A stretch of DNA of 64,000 nt. It comes from Nocardioides sp. YR527. GTDB taxonomy: Bacteria; Actinomycetota; Actinomycetes; Propionibacteriales; Nocardioidaceae. The DNA lies in assembly GCF_900101045.1 (NCBI RefSeq), contig NZ_FNFN01000004.1, positions 558,001 through 622,000 of the forward strand. Direction: 5' to 3'. The position numbers and the translations under genes are program-made. The notes beneath the pieces were generated by a model that saw only the letters and a program-made list of their open reading frames with translations, was not told where the DNA came from and did no database searches. Numbering within the stretch: the first letter of the stretch is position 1; each line of letters starts with the position of its first letter. Below, piece after piece: positions 17,881 through 27,262 of the stretch.

Positions 17881-19446
17881 TCAGACGGCGTCCACCGTGT
17901 CGCCCTCGAGCTTGCGGGGGTCGATGCCGGTGGTTGCCTGGAACCGGACGCGGTCGAAGACACGGTCGGCCTCGCCCTTGCGGTCGCCACGTGGCTGCGT
18001 GGCGACCGAGACCAAGAGCATGACGACGAAGCCGACCGGGATGGAGACGAGGCCGGGGGACTTCAACGGGATCAGTGCGGCCTCGGGGTTCTCCGGGTGA
18101 AAGACCGGGCTCATGAGGATCATCGCGACTGCGGTGACCAGGCCGGCGACCATGCCCCAGGTGACGCCCGCGGCGGTGGTGCGGCGGACATAGATGGTGA
18201 AGAGCAGGGCTGGCAGGTTGGCCGACGCGGCGACGGCTATCGCCAAGGTCGCAAGGAACGCGACGTTCTGGTCCCTGACGAGAAGTGCGATGAGAAGCGC
18301 GACCACGACGCTGGCGACTGTGGCGATGCGGGCGACCACCAGTTGCTGAGCATGGCCGACCTTGCCTTTCCGCAGCAGCTTGCTGTACAGATCGTGCGAC
18401 ACCGAGCCGGTGGTCGCGATGACGAGGCCCGACAGCGCCGCGAGGATCGTCGCGAAGGCCACTGCTGACACGAAGGCGAGCAGTGCGTCGCCACCTAGGT
18501 GGGCCGACAGCAGCGGGATCGTCATGTTGCCACCCGCGGCGGCACTGGCCTGGAACTGCGGGTCGTCAGCGAGCAGCAGTACGGCGGCGTAGGACAGCAC
18601 GGGAAGCGTGATCAGGAAGGCGGCGAAGATCCAGATCGCGGTGACGGCGGACTTCCGCGCCTCGGCTGAGTCCTTCACGGTGAGGAACCGGATCATCACG
18701 TGTGGCAGGCCGAGCACGCCGAGGGTGACACCGAAGATGAGCGAGAACTGGTCCCACGGGGCCGCTCCCTCGCCGCGGAACGGCTGTAGCGCGGTGCCGT
18801 CGCTGGCGGCGTGGATCTGGGTGAAGACGGTGAACGGGTTCCAGCCGAAGTGCGAGAGTGCGAACCCCAGGAGAAGTACGCCGCACAGGAGCAACAGGCA
18901 GGTCTTGAGGATCTGGATGTACGTCGTCGCGAGCATGCCGCCCACCAGCGTGTAGAGCAGGGTGAGGCCCCCGATCGCGATGGCGGCAACCAGATAGTCG
19001 ATGTCGAAGAGCAGCTGGATCAGCAGTGCCGCGCCGACGAACTGGGCGACCATGTACAGGAGTGAGACGACGACCGAGCTGATCGCGATCGCGCCGCGTA
19101 CGCCGTCACTGCCGAACCGTGTGGCCAGCACGTCGCCGAGCGTGAAGTGGCCCAGGTTGCGCAGCGGTTCGGCGACCAGGAGCAGCGCGAGCAGGAATGC
19201 GACGGGGATGTAGACGGCGAGGTAGAAGCCGTTGAACCCGCCCACTGCGATGGCGCCTGTCGTGCCGAGGAAGGTTGCCGCGCTGATGAAGTCGCCGGCG
19301 ATCGCGACACCGTTCTTGCGGCCCGAGACCGAGCCCTTGGCAACGAGGTGTGACTCGACCGAGGTGTTGCGGCGGCCGGCCCACCAGGTGATGCCGAGGG
19401 TGACGGCCACCAGCAGGACGAAGATGATCGAGGCTTCGCTGCTCAC
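17881..19446 (-). CDS. sodium:solute symporter, ActP/PaaL-like
   Basis: 521-residue permease with about 13 hydrophobic segments. The SSS signature is present near the N-terminus (GDFISAATFLGTTGAIAVGG) and the family segment TLLYTLVGGMLATTYIQ follows. Close relatives import acetate (ActP) or phenylacetate (PaaL) with sodium or protons. Its start overlaps the end of the small DUF485 gene by four bases, the pairing known for both ActP/YjcH and PaaL/PaaM. Position beside the paa regulator and operon, and the shared operator-like sequence at 20007-20018, favour a phenylacetate importer, but acetate cannot be excluded. Confidence 0.88.
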   Translation of the reverse strand: MSSEASIIFVLLVAVTLGITWWAGRRNTSVESHLVAKGSVSGRKNGVAIAGDFISAATFLGTTGAIAVGGFNGFYLAVYIPVAFLLALLLVAEPLRNLGHFTLGDVLATRFGSDGVRGAIAISSVVVSLLYMVAQFVGAALLIQLLFDIDYLVAAIAIGGLTLLYTLVGGMLATTYIQILKTCLLLLCGVLLLGFALSHFGWNPFTVFTQIHAASDGTALQPFRGEGAAPWDQFSLIFGVTLGVLGLPHVMIRFLTVKDSAEARKSAVTAIWIFAAFLITLPVLSYAAVLLLADDPQFQASAAAGGNMTIPLLSAHLGGDALLAFVSAVAFATILAALSGLVIATTGSVSHDLYSKLLRKGKVGHAQQLVVARIATVASVVVALLIALLVRDQNVAFLATLAIAVAASANLPALLFTIYVRRTTAAGVTWGMVAGLVTAVAMILMSPVFHPENPEAALIPLKSPGLVSIPVGFVVMLLVSVATQPRGDRKGEADRVFDRVRFQATTGIDPRKLEGDTVDAV

Positions 19447-19739
19447 AGCGCACCGTCCTCGTCCGTGGCGAGCTCACGCTCGACCTTGTCCATCGACCGG
19501 GTGTAGACCGCGGTCAGCACCACGATCAGGCCGAACAGCACGAAGGCGTACAGGTAGGCCCAGGACAGGCCGTCGACGATGAAGTGATCGAGCGCTCCGG
19601 TGAAGTTGGTGAGCACCTGCTGTGTGAAGAAGGCGACGAGAGTGACGAGCGCGAGGCGACGGACCAGCACCGAGCGGCGGCGGGCCAGAATCTCGAAGCG
19701 ACGCACCGCCGGGTGAGGGCGGTCGGGGGTTGCGGACAC
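19443..19739 (-). CDS. DUF485 small membrane protein (PaaM/YjcH-like)
   Basis: 98 residues from GTG 19739, chosen because AAGGAG precedes it and the DUF485 core (FEILARRRSVLVRRLA, then two membrane segments at about 30-50 and 60-82) begins straight after; a longer frame upstream is Arg/Pro-rich noise. DUF485 proteins are small partners of SSS permeases. It overlaps the downstream permease start, so the two are made together. In the phenylacetate pathway the equivalent protein is called PaaM. Confidence 0.85.
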   Translation of the reverse strand: MSATPDRPHPAVRRFEILARRRSVLVRRLALVTLVAFFTQQVLTNFTGALDHFIVDGLSWAYLYAFVLFGLIVVLTAVYTRSMDKVERELATDEDGAL

Positions 19740-20203
19740 GAGGACTCCTTGAGGGTGGCGAAGGCGTGCGGAATGCGACGAAGTGCGTGCGGCCCGTGGG
19801 GCCGCCGGAGGGCGCAACTGCCGTACGGGCCCCGGGTTCGGCGCGAGCGCTCGTCGATGATGCGCTCGGGCTTGCCGACCGGACACGTTGCCGGTGCGAG
19901 GCTCGATGATGGGCACGCAGCGATCGTGACGAGGAGCTACGAGAGCTCCTCCGCCGTCACCGCTGCGCCCGACGGGTTGTGCCTCCTGGATTTCACGTCC
20001 GAGACTTTACTGACCGATCGTTCGGGAATACCGTGGCACACGTCACACTCCGGCGCAAGCCCCAGATCTCGGAAAGTTTTCCTGCCGCCGGGGTCGGGCG
20101 TCGGCGGAGCTGGCGGCAGTGTGGGAGGGCGGCTCGGACGAGGGTGGGCGCGTCTCGGTTGGGCGCGAGGGTGGTGTTTGTCGCGAGTAGTTCTCGGGCG
20201 ATC
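19740..20203. promoter_or_regulatory. intergenic region with PaaR-like half site
   Basis: About 460 bases without a credible gene. At 20007-20018 it holds TTACTGACCGAT, identical over 12 bases to the left part of the palindrome in front of paaK (20879-20890); the overlapping CCGA-N4-TCGG at 20014-20025 is itself a small palindrome. It lies upstream of the DUF485/SSS permease pair and is the likely control region for that transcript. The rest of the region shows nothing I can name. Confidence 0.55.
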
Positions 20204-20818
20204 TCAGCGCTTGAGGCCGTCGAAGGCGATGGTGGCGATCGCTGTTGCCAGCGTCTCGGCGTCGACGTCGCCGTTCGGTCGGTGCCATTCGATGAGCGAG
20301 TTCACCATGCCGAAGAGTAGGCGGCTGACCAGGGCGGGGTCGACGTCGCCGCGCAGGCTGCCCTCGTCGATGGCCTCCTGGACAATGGCGGCGACCTCGT
20401 CGTCGATCCACCGCCGTCGCTTCAGTGCGGCCAGCTCGAGCTCGCTGTTGCCTCGGACGCGCAGCAGCAGCGTGACCGCGGGCTGGTGCGCCACCAGCAC
20501 CTTGACGCTCTCCTGGACGAGGTGCCGCACACGCTCGTACGCCGAGCTGTCGGTGCCGGTGGCGCGCGCCCGTTCGACGGCGCTGGTCAGCTCGGTGAGC
20601 GCCTCCTCGAGGGCGAGTCCGAGGATGTGCTCCTTGCTGGGCAGGTGGTGGTACAGGGCCGACTTCGTGAGACCCAACTCCTTGGCCAGGTCGTTCATGC
20701 TCGTGCCTTCGTAACCCTGCTGGTTGAACAGCTCGGTCGCCCGGCGGATCACCGTCTCCTGGTCATAGCCCGGCCGTCCTCGGCGCGGTGCGCGTGTCTG
20801 GGGCGTCGGCTCGGTCAT
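20204..20818 (-). CDS. paaR: TetR-family repressor, PaaR-like
   Basis: 204 residues from ATG 20818 (a longer start at 20848 would overlap the likely promoter). The helix-turn-helix reads TSMNDLAKELGLTKSALYHH, the rest is the all-helical ligand domain. TetR-type PaaR proteins of gram-positive and Thermus-type bacteria repress phenylacetate genes and let go when phenylacetyl-CoA is present. Divergent from paaK with the palindrome 20878-20901 between them, which supports that role. The gene name is given from context and fold, not from a search. Confidence 0.85.
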   Translation of the reverse strand: MTEPTPQTRAPRRGRPGYDQETVIRRATELFNQQGYEGTSMNDLAKELGLTKSALYHHLPSKEHILGLALEEALTELTSAVERARATGTDSSAYERVRHLVQESVKVLVAHQPAVTLLLRVRGNSELELAALKRRRWIDDEVAAIVQEAIDEGSLRGDVDPALVSRLLFGMVNSLIEWHRPNGDVDAETLATAIATIAFDGLKR

Positions 20819-20852
20819 GTCGTGATTCTCGCACAAATTTCGCCGCAACCTC

Positions 20853-20881
20853 TGGACAGAGGCACCCTGAATCGACTATTA
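20853..20881 (+). promoter_or_regulatory. possible paaK promoter
   Basis: TGGACA at 20853-20858 and CTATTA at 20876-20881 are spaced by 17 bases, a plausible -35/-10 pair for the paa operon. The -10 runs into the palindromic operator, so a bound repressor would block it. Sequence match to consensus is only fair. Confidence 0.4.
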
Positions 20882-20901
20882 CTGACCGATAGGTCAGTAA
20901 T
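20878..20901. promoter_or_regulatory. PaaR-type operator palindrome
   Basis: Perfect inverted repeat with 10-base arms (20878-20887 ATTACTGACC and 20892-20901) around GATA. It sits between the divergent TetR gene and paaK, 16 bases ahead of the paaK start, and its left part recurs upstream of the permease operon. Binding by the adjacent TetR protein is inferred. Confidence 0.8.
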
Positions 20902-20917
20902 TCCGATGGAGGTTTCC

Positions 20918-22225
20918 ATGCCCCGCCCCATTACCGTCGACAACGGCGTCGAGCCGATCGAGACAGCGTCCGTCGACGAGCTGCGCGCGCTTCAGCTCGA
21001 GCGCTTGCAGTGGTCCGTCCGGCACGCCTACGACAACGTCGAGCACTACCGGAAGTCGCTCGAGGCCGTGCAGGTCCATCCCGACGACGTCCGCTCGCTC
21101 GACGACCTCACGCTGCTGCCGTTCACCACCAAGGCCGACCTCCGTGACAACTACCCGTTCGGCATGTTCGCCGTGCCGCGCGAGCAGGTGGTGCGTGTCC
21201 ACGCCTCCTCCGGCACGACGGGTCGCCCCACCGTCGTCGGCTACACCCGCGACGACCTCGACATGTGGGCCACCGTCGTGGCACGGAGCGTACGTGCGGC
21301 CGGCGGGCGGCCAGGCGACATGCTGCACAACGCCTACGGCTACGGCCTGTTCACAGGCGGGCTCGGCGCCCATGGTGGTGCGGAGAAGCTCGGCTGCACA
21401 GTCGTGCCGGTGTCGGGCGGGATGACCGAGCGCCAGGTGCAGCTGATCGACGAGTTCCGGCCCACCGTGATCATGGTGACGCCGTCGTACGCGCTCAACA
21501 TCATCGACGAGATGGAGCGTCAAGGGATCGACCCACGTGCGACCTCCCTCAACATCGGCATCTTCGGCGCAGAGCCTTGGACCAACGAGATGCGCCGTTC
21601 GGTCGAGGAGCGGCTTGACATCCACGCCGTCGACATCTACGGACTGTCCGAGGTGATCGGCCCCGGGGTCGCCCAGGAGTGCGTGGAGACCAAGGACGGT
21701 CTGCACGTCTGGGAGGACCACTTCTATCCCGAGATCATCGACCCGGTCACCGGGAAGGTGCTCCCCGATGGGGAGAAGGGCGAGCTGGTCTTCACTTCGC
21801 TCACCAAGCAGGCGATGCCGGTGCTGCGCTACCGCACCCGCGACCTGACCCGCCTCCTGCCGGGTACGGCGCGGCCGATGCGCCGCATCGAGAAGATCAC
21901 CGGTCGCACCGACGACATGATCATCCTGCGCGGTGTGAACCTGTTCCCGACACAGATCGAGGAGCTCGTGCTCACCGTCCCCGAGCTCACACCGCACTTC
22001 CAGTGCGTACTCACCCGTGACGGCAACCTCGACGCGCTGACTGTGCGCATCGAGCGCGATGAGCACACCACCTCGGACGCCGCGCGGGATGCGGGCCGCC
22101 ACGTCGCCGGACTGGTCAAGCGCACCATCGGCGTCACCGTCGGTGTCGATGTCGTCGAGCCCGGGGCGATCGAGCGCTCCGTCGGGAAGATGCGGCGCAT
22201 CGTCGACGAGCGGTCCCCGCGCTGA
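20918..22225 (+). CDS. paaK: phenylacetate-CoA ligase
   Basis: Activates phenylacetate to phenylacetyl-CoA with ATP, the first step of the pathway. The product is 435 residues from ATG 20918, preceded by GGAGG at 20908-20912; this matches PaaK length and leaves out a long upstream frame. The AMP-binding loop is HASSGTTGRPTVVGY near residue 90, the acidic YGLSEVIGPG motif is near 240 and the C-terminal domain has the RTDDMIILRGVNLFP segment with the moving-hinge region. First gene of the operon under the operator at 20878-20901. Confidence 0.96.
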   Translation: MPRPITVDNGVEPIETASVDELRALQLERLQWSVRHAYDNVEHYRKSLEAVQVHPDDVRSLDDLTLLPFTTKADLRDNYPFGMFAVPREQVVRVHASSGTTGRPTVVGYTRDDLDMWATVVARSVRAAGGRPGDMLHNAYGYGLFTGGLGAHGGAEKLGCTVVPVSGGMTERQVQLIDEFRPTVIMVTPSYALNIIDEMERQGIDPRATSLNIGIFGAEPWTNEMRRSVEERLDIHAVDIYGLSEVIGPGVAQECVETKDGLHVWEDHFYPEIIDPVTGKVLPDGEKGELVFTSLTKQAMPVLRYRTRDLTRLLPGTARPMRRIEKITGRTDDMIILRGVNLFPTQIEELVLTVPELTPHFQCVLTRDGNLDALTVRIERDEHTTSDAARDAGRHVAGLVKRTIGVTVGVDVVEPGAIERSVGKMRRIVDERSPR

Positions 22226-22272
22226 ACGCCGCCCAGCACAGTCCATACCCACTTCGAGAGAGACAACAGGAC

Positions 22273-24288
22273 ATGACTTCACTTCTCGAGAGCTACGCGA
22301 ACGGCGCCTGGTTTCGGGCGGACGATGAGGGGCAACCGCTCCTTGATGCCTCGACCGGCGACGTGGTCGCTCGTATCTCCAGCCGGGGGCTCGACGTCGG
22401 CGCGATGGTCCAGCACGCGAAGACCGTCGGTGGGCCGGCCGTCCGCGAGCTGACCTTCCACGAGCGAGCCGGTCTGCTCAAGCAGCTCGCCAAGGCGCTC
22501 TCTGCCGACAAGGACGAGCTGTACGCGTTGTCCCTGCGGACAGGCGCGACCAAGCGCGATTCGATGGTCGACATCGATGGCGGCTTCGGCACGGTGTTCA
22601 GCTATGCCAGCAAGGGCACCCGCGAGCTCCCCAACGACCGGGTCCTGCTCGACGGCGACCTCGAGCAGCTCGGCCGAGAGGGCCGGTTCGTGGGACAGCA
22701 CGTGTACACCAGCCGACCCGGTGTCGCGGTCCAGATCAACGCGTTCAACTTCCCGGTCTGGGGGATGCTCGAGAAGCTCGCACCGGCGTTCCTGGCCGGT
22801 CTCCCGACCATCGTCAAGCCCGCCTCACAGACGGCCTACCTCACAGAGGCCGTCGTCCGCCGCATCATTGCCTCGGGCATCCTTCCCGAGGGGTCCCTGC
22901 AGCTGCTCAGCGGCAGCGCCGCGGGCCTTCTGGACGAGCTCGACGTGCAGGACTCGGTGGCGTTCACCGGCTCTGCGCACACCGCCGGCATCCTGCGTAC
23001 GCACCCGGGTGTCCTGCACGGTGGGGTACGTCTCGATGTGGAGGCCGACTCGCTCAACTGCTCGGTGCTCGGCCCGGACGTGACGGTGGACGACCCGGAG
23101 TTCGACCTGTTCGTCAAGGGCGTCGTCGCCGAGATGACCGTCAAGGCGGGCCAGAAGTGCACCGCCATCCGCCGCACGATCGTCCCGTCCGGGATGGCCG
23201 AAGCGGTCATCGAGGCGCTCTCGGCGAAGCTCGCCCGCATCACCGTCGGCAACCCCGCCGACGAAGGTGTCCGGATGGGCCCGCTGGCCTCGCTGGCCCA
23301 GCGAGACGACGTCGGCAAGGCCGTCGAGGCGCTGACTGCCTCGGCCGAGGTTGTCTTCCGGGGCCAGGCTCCGGACGGCCCCGGCGCGTTCATGGCGCCC
23401 GTCCTGCTCCGGGCCGGAGCGGACGCCACCGAGGTCCACGACGTCGAGCCGTTCGGCCCGGTGAGCACCGTCATCGGCTACGACACCCTGGATGAGGCGA
23501 TCGCCCTGGCCGCCCGCGGCAAGGGTTCGCTCGCCGGTTCTGTCGTCACCCACGACGCCGGGGTCGCGCGGGACCTCGTCCTCGGGCTGGCTCCCTGGCA
23601 CGGGCGGATCCTCGTCCTCGACCGCGACGACGCCGCCGAGTCGACCGGACACGGCTCACCGCTGCCGGTCCTCGTGCACGGCGGGCCCGGCAGGGCCGGC
23701 GGAGGCGAGGAGCTCGGCGGCATCCGCGGCGTGCTGCACCACCTGCAGCGCTCCGCGATTCAAGCCTCTCCCGACATGCTCACCGCGATCACCGGACGCT
23801 GGACGAAGGGCTCTGCCCGCCACGTCGACGAGGAACACCCGTTCCGCAAGAGCCTGGCCACGCTACGCATCGGCGACACCGTCGAGTCAGCCACCCGCAC
23901 GGTCACGCTCGAGGACATCGACCACTTCGCGGAGTTCACCGGCGACACCTTCTACGCCCACACCGACCCCGACGCCGCCGCGGCCAACCCGCTCTTCGGC
24001 GGCATCGTCGCGCACGGCTATCTGGTGGTCTCGCTGGCAGCCGGCCTCTTCGTGGAGCCCAACCCCGGTCCGGTGCTCGCGAACTTCGGCGTGGACCACC
24101 TGCGGTTCCTCACGCCGGTCAAGGCCGGAGACGCGATCCGGGTCACCTTGACCGTCAAGCAGATCACCCCACGCAACAGCGCCGAGTACGGCGAGGTCCG
24201 CTGGGACAGCGTGGTCACCAACCAGGAGGACCAGCCGGTCGCGACCTACGACGTCCTCACGCTCGTCGCCAAGGAGGAACAGCGATGA
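22273..24288 (+). CDS. paaZ: oxepin-CoA hydrolase / semialdehyde dehydrogenase PaaZ
   Basis: Bifunctional 671-residue enzyme that opens oxepin-CoA and oxidises the resulting aldehyde. The N-terminal aldehyde dehydrogenase domain (about 1-510) has the general base Glu257 in LDVEADSLN and the nucleophile Cys296 in [11 protein letters not shown]. The C-terminal MaoC-type hydratase domain (about 535-671) shows DHFAEFTGD followed by the [15 protein letters not shown] signature. Both domains are intact, so the pathway need not release the aldehyde. It follows paaK by 47 bases and overlaps the EthD-like gene. Confidence 0.96.
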   Translation: MTSLLESYANGAWFRADDEGQPLLDASTGDVVARISSRGLDVGAMVQHAKTVGGPAVRELTFHERAGLLKQLAKALSADKDELYALSLRTGATKRDSMVDIDGGFGTVFSYASKGTRELPNDRVLLDGDLEQLGREGRFVGQHVYTSRPGVAVQINAFNFPVWGMLEKLAPAFLAGLPTIVKPASQTAYLTEAVVRRIIASGILPEGSLQLLSGSAAGLLDELDVQDSVAFTGSAHTAGILRTHPGVLHGGVRLDVEADSLNCSVLGPDVTVDDPEFDLFVKGVVAEMTVKAGQKCTAIRRTIVPSGMAEAVIEALSAKLARITVGNPADEGVRMGPLASLAQRDDVGKAVEALTASAEVVFRGQAPDGPGAFMAPVLLRAGADATEVHDVEPFGPVSTVIGYDTLDEAIALAARGKGSLAGSVVTHDAGVARDLVLGLAPWHGRILVLDRDDAAESTGHGSPLPVLVHGGPGRAGGGEELGGIRGVLHHLQRSAIQASPDMLTAITGRWTKGSARHVDEEHPFRKSLATLRIGDTVESATRTVTLEDIDHFAEFTGDTFYAHTDPDAAAANPLFGGIVAHGYLVVSLAAGLFVEPNPGPVLANFGVDHLRFLTPVKAGDAIRVTLTVKQITPRNSAEYGEVRWDSVVTNQEDQPVATYDVLTLVAKEEQR

Positions 24289-24587
24289 CTCATCGCCTCA
24301 CCATCCAGTACGCCGCGCCGGCCGATCCGGAGGCGTTCGATGCGCACTACTTCGATCGGCATCTGCTGCTGTGCGAGCCGCTCCCCGGCCTGCGTGCGGT
24401 CAGTTGGTCCAAGCCACGGCCGCTTGGCCCCGGCCCCACCCCGTACCTGGTCACCCAGCTCGACTTCGACGACGCCGATGCGCTCAAGGTCGCGCTGCGG
24501 TCGCCGGAGATGGCAGAGGTCGCCGCCGACGCCGAGACCTTGCCCGCAGACAAGATCATGTTCACCGCGGAGGTGTGCCCGGCATGA
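24285..24587 (+). CDS. EthD-domain small protein
   Basis: 100-residue protein of the EthD/dimeric alpha-beta barrel group: it starts [12 protein letters not shown] and has the [12 protein letters not shown] and LPGLRAVSW segments typical of EthD. The start overlaps the paaZ stop and its own stop overlaps the paaA start, so it is tightly embedded in the operon. Known EthD proteins support cytochrome P450 or quinone-related oxidations; in paa operons this gene is not a core member. It may protect or accompany the PaaABCE oxygenase, which is only inferred. Confidence 0.82.
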   Translation: MTHRLTIQYAAPADPEAFDAHYFDRHLLLCEPLPGLRAVSWSKPRPLGPGPTPYLVTQLDFDDADALKVALRSPEMAEVAADAETLPADKIMFTAEVCPA

Positions 24588-25531
24588 CGACCCAGGACCT
24601 CGAACGAGGCTTCGACGAGACGATCGCCCACAACGAGCGCATCGAACCCCGTGACTGGATGCCTGACGGATACCGGCAGACGCTGATCCGCCAGGTCGCC
24701 CAGCACGCGCACTCCGAGATCATCGGGATGCAGCCCGAGGGCAACTGGATCACCCGTGCGCCCTCGCTGCGGCGTAAGGCGATCCTGCTCGCCAAGGTGC
24801 AGGACGAGGCCGGGCACGGGCTCTACCTCTACTCGGCCGCCGAGACGCTCGGTGCCACGCGCGACGAGCTGACCCAGCGGCTCATCGCTGGCACCCAGAA
24901 GTACTCCTCGATCTTCAACTACCCGACCCTGACCTACGCCGACGTCGGCACGATTGGCTGGCTGGTCGACGGTGCCGCGATCTGCAACCAGGTGCCGCTG
25001 TGCCGTACCTCCTACGGACCGTACGGCCGGGCGATGATCCGGATCTGCAAGGAGGAGTCGTTCCACCAGCGTCAGGGCTTCGAGTTGCTGATGACGATGA
25101 TGCGCGGCACCGATGAGCAGCGCGCGATGGTGCAGGAGTCGGTGAACCGGTTCTGGTGGCCCGCCCTGATGATGTTCGGCCCACCCGACGATGACAGCCC
25201 GAACTCGGCGCAGTCGATGGCCTGGGGCATCAAACGGCACGGCAACGACGAGCTGCGACAGCGGATGGTCGACATGACCGTCCCGCAGGCCGAGGCGCTC
25301 GGCGTTACCCTTCCCGACCCCGATCTGCGCTGGAACGAGGAGCGCGGCTCCTGGGACTTCGGCGCCCCCGACTGGGACGAGTTCTGGCAGGTGGTGAAGG
25401 GCGACGGGCCGTGCAGTGACCAGCGCATCGCACACCGCCGACGCGCGTACGACGAAGGTGCCTGGGTACGCGAGGCAGCCACCGCGTACGCCGCGAAGTC
25501 CGATATGGCGAGCACGGAGGAAGCCCGATGA
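24584..25531 (+). CDS. paaA: phenylacetyl-CoA epoxidase catalytic subunit PaaA
   Basis: Di-iron subunit that inserts oxygen into the ring of phenylacetyl-CoA, working with PaaB, PaaC and reductase PaaE. 315 residues from ATG 24584, coupled to the preceding stop. The two carboxylate-bridge helices are visible: [10 protein letters not shown] near residue 72 and [10 protein letters not shown] near 155, each an E-x-x-H metal motif. Length agrees with the family. Upstream in-frame codons are part of another gene's shadow. Confidence 0.96.
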   Translation: MTTQDLERGFDETIAHNERIEPRDWMPDGYRQTLIRQVAQHAHSEIIGMQPEGNWITRAPSLRRKAILLAKVQDEAGHGLYLYSAAETLGATRDELTQRLIAGTQKYSSIFNYPTLTYADVGTIGWLVDGAAICNQVPLCRTSYGPYGRAMIRICKEESFHQRQGFELLMTMMRGTDEQRAMVQESVNRFWWPALMMFGPPDDDSPNSAQSMAWGIKRHGNDELRQRMVDMTVPQAEALGVTLPDPDLRWNEERGSWDFGAPDWDEFWQVVKGDGPCSDQRIAHRRRAYDEGAWVREAATAYAAKSDMASTEEAR

Positions 25532-25815
25532 CCAGTGCTGACTGGCCGCTCTACGAGGTGTTCGTGCGCGGCAAGCGCGGCCTCAACCACGTGCACGTCG
25601 GCTCGCTGCACGCGCCCGATGACCAGATGGCACTGCGGCACGCCCGCGACGTCTACACCCGTCGCAACGAGGGCGTCAGTCTGTGGGTGGTGAGGTCCGA
25701 GGCCATCGTGGCGAGCAGCCCGGACGAGAAGGACCCGCTCTTCTCACCCAGCGGCGACAAGGTCTACCGCCACCCGACCTTCTACGAGATCCCCGACAAC
25801 GTTCCCCACATGTGA
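25528..25815 (+). CDS. paaB: phenylacetyl-CoA epoxidase subunit PaaB
   Basis: 95-residue small subunit that bridges PaaA-PaaC pairs in the epoxidase complex. The family signature is clear: [20 protein letters not shown] at the start and the [20 protein letters not shown] segment. It overlaps paaA by four bases and precedes paaC by seven. No feature out of the ordinary. Confidence 0.95.
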   Translation: MTSADWPLYEVFVRGKRGLNHVHVGSLHAPDDQMALRHARDVYTRRNEGVSLWVVRSEAIVASSPDEKDPLFSPSGDKVYRHPTFYEIPDNVPHM

Positions 25816-25822
25816 GGTCCTG

Positions 25823-26761
25823 ATGACGAATCCCTCGCACAACACCGACGCGAACCCGGTGGCCCATGATCCGCACGACTCCGTCTACGACGGCCTGCTG
25901 GTCAACGACGCGCACTGGGCGTTCGGCACCGACTTCGAGGACCCGCTCGCCGGTGTCGACACGACCGTCCCGGAGGGCATGGAACCCGGTGACCTGGCCG
26001 CCTACTGCCTGATGCTCGGCGACGACGCCCTGATCCTGTCCCACCGCCTTTCCGAGTGGTGCAGCAGCGCGCCCGACCTCGAGGAGGACATTGCCCTGGC
26101 CAACATCGCTCTCGACCTCCTGGGGCAGGCGAGGTTGCTGCTGGCTCGGGCTGCGGCCGCCGACCCGTCGGTGGTGCCGGCGCTGCCGGAAGGCTCACCG
26201 GTGCCTGCGGAGGATGCGTTGGCGTACTTCCGCAGCTGCCAGGAGTTCCGCAACCTGCGGCTGGTCGAGGCTCCCAACGGTGACTTCGCCGAGACGATCA
26301 GCCGCCTGCTGGTCTTCGCGACGTACCGGCTCGCGCTCTTCGAGCGGTTGACCCAGAGCCCGGACGCGGTGCTCGCGGCCGTGGCTGCCAAGGGCGTCAA
26401 GGAGCTGACCTACCACCGAGACTTCGCCGGTCGCTGGTTCCTCACGCTCGCTCAGGGCACCGAGGAGTCGCGCCGGCGGCTGCTGGCCGGACTGGCCACC
26501 GTGTGGCCGCTGCGGGCGGAGCTGTTCGCCTCCCACGAGGTGGAGGCACGAATCGGTGTCGACCCGGCGAGCATCGCCGCGGACGTCGACGTGGTGCTCG
26601 AGCAGGTCTTCGCGGTCAGCGGGGTCGAACGTCCCACCGCCCGCGCTCTGGCCGGGGTAGAGGGCCAGACCGGGCGCGACGGCATGCACAGCGAGGCCCT
26701 GAGTCGCTTGCTGGCCGAGATGCAGGTCGTCGCCCGCGAGCACCCGATGGGGGTGTGGTGA
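25823..26761 (+). CDS. paaC: phenylacetyl-CoA epoxidase structural subunit PaaC
   Basis: 312 residues, a ferritin-like partner of PaaA that lacks full metal ligands in the family. The typical helices LGDDALILSHRLSEWC and ANIALDLLGQARLLL are present, with ELTYHRDFAGRWF in the second half. The N-terminus has about 50 residues before the core, longer than usual, including NTDANPVAHDPHDS, and might reflect a later true start. Its stop overlaps the paaD start in TGATG. Confidence 0.93.
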   Translation: MTNPSHNTDANPVAHDPHDSVYDGLLVNDAHWAFGTDFEDPLAGVDTTVPEGMEPGDLAAYCLMLGDDALILSHRLSEWCSSAPDLEEDIALANIALDLLGQARLLLARAAAADPSVVPALPEGSPVPAEDALAYFRSCQEFRNLRLVEAPNGDFAETISRLLVFATYRLALFERLTQSPDAVLAAVAAKGVKELTYHRDFAGRWFLTLAQGTEESRRRLLAGLATVWPLRAELFASHEVEARIGVDPASIAADVDVVLEQVFAVSGVERPTARALAGVEGQTGRDGMHSEALSRLLAEMQVVAREHPMGVW

Positions 26762-27261
26762 TGGCTGCCCTGCTCGACCGGGCCCGCGAGCTCGTCGCGA
26801 CAGTCACCGACCCGGAGCTCCCGATGCTCACCCTGGAGGACCTCGGCGTGCTCCGCGACGTGTCCGTCGACGAGAACGGCACGGTGACGGTCGCGATCAC
26901 CCCGACGTACTCGGGCTGCCCGGCGATGGCGACGATGCGTGACGACATCGTGCGTACGTTGAAGGAGGCCGGCCTCGAGGCCACGGTTCGGCTCACCCTG
27001 AGCCCGGCCTGGACCACCGACTGGATCAGCGAGCGAGGCCGCACCGCGCTGGCCGAGCACGGCATCTCCCCACCGGGTCGGGCGACACCGGTTGCCGGCC
27101 CGGTCGCGCTGACCCTCTCGCCGCTCCGACGCGCCGTCCACTGCCCGCAGTGCGGCTCGGTCGACGTCGAGGTCACCAGCGAGTTCGGCAGCACGGCGTG
27201 CAAGGCGCTCTATCGCTGCCTGACCTGCCTCGAGCCGTTCGACCATGTGAAGGAGATCTGA
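26761..27261 (+). CDS. paaD: iron-sulfur assembly protein PaaD
   Basis: 166 residues from ATG 26761, which overlaps the paaC stop. The N-terminal MIP18/DUF59 domain has DPELPMLTLEDLGVLRDV, and the C-terminal zinc ribbon has CPQCGS and a second Cys pair in STACKALYRCLTC. PaaD is needed to make the epoxidase system active, probably by loading the iron-sulfur cluster of PaaE. Normal length and context. Confidence 0.95.
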   Translation: MAALLDRARELVATVTDPELPMLTLEDLGVLRDVSVDENGTVTVAITPTYSGCPAMATMRDDIVRTLKEAGLEATVRLTLSPAWTTDWISERGRTALAEHGISPPGRATPVAGPVALTLSPLRRAVHCPQCGSVDVEVTSEFGSTACKALYRCLTCLEPFDHVKEI

Positions 27262-27262
27262 G

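Noticed and set aside
17881..19446. Straight assignment as acetate permease actP
   Set aside because: Family cannot separate ActP from PaaL; context and shared operator sequence favour phenylacetate, so no gene symbol was given.
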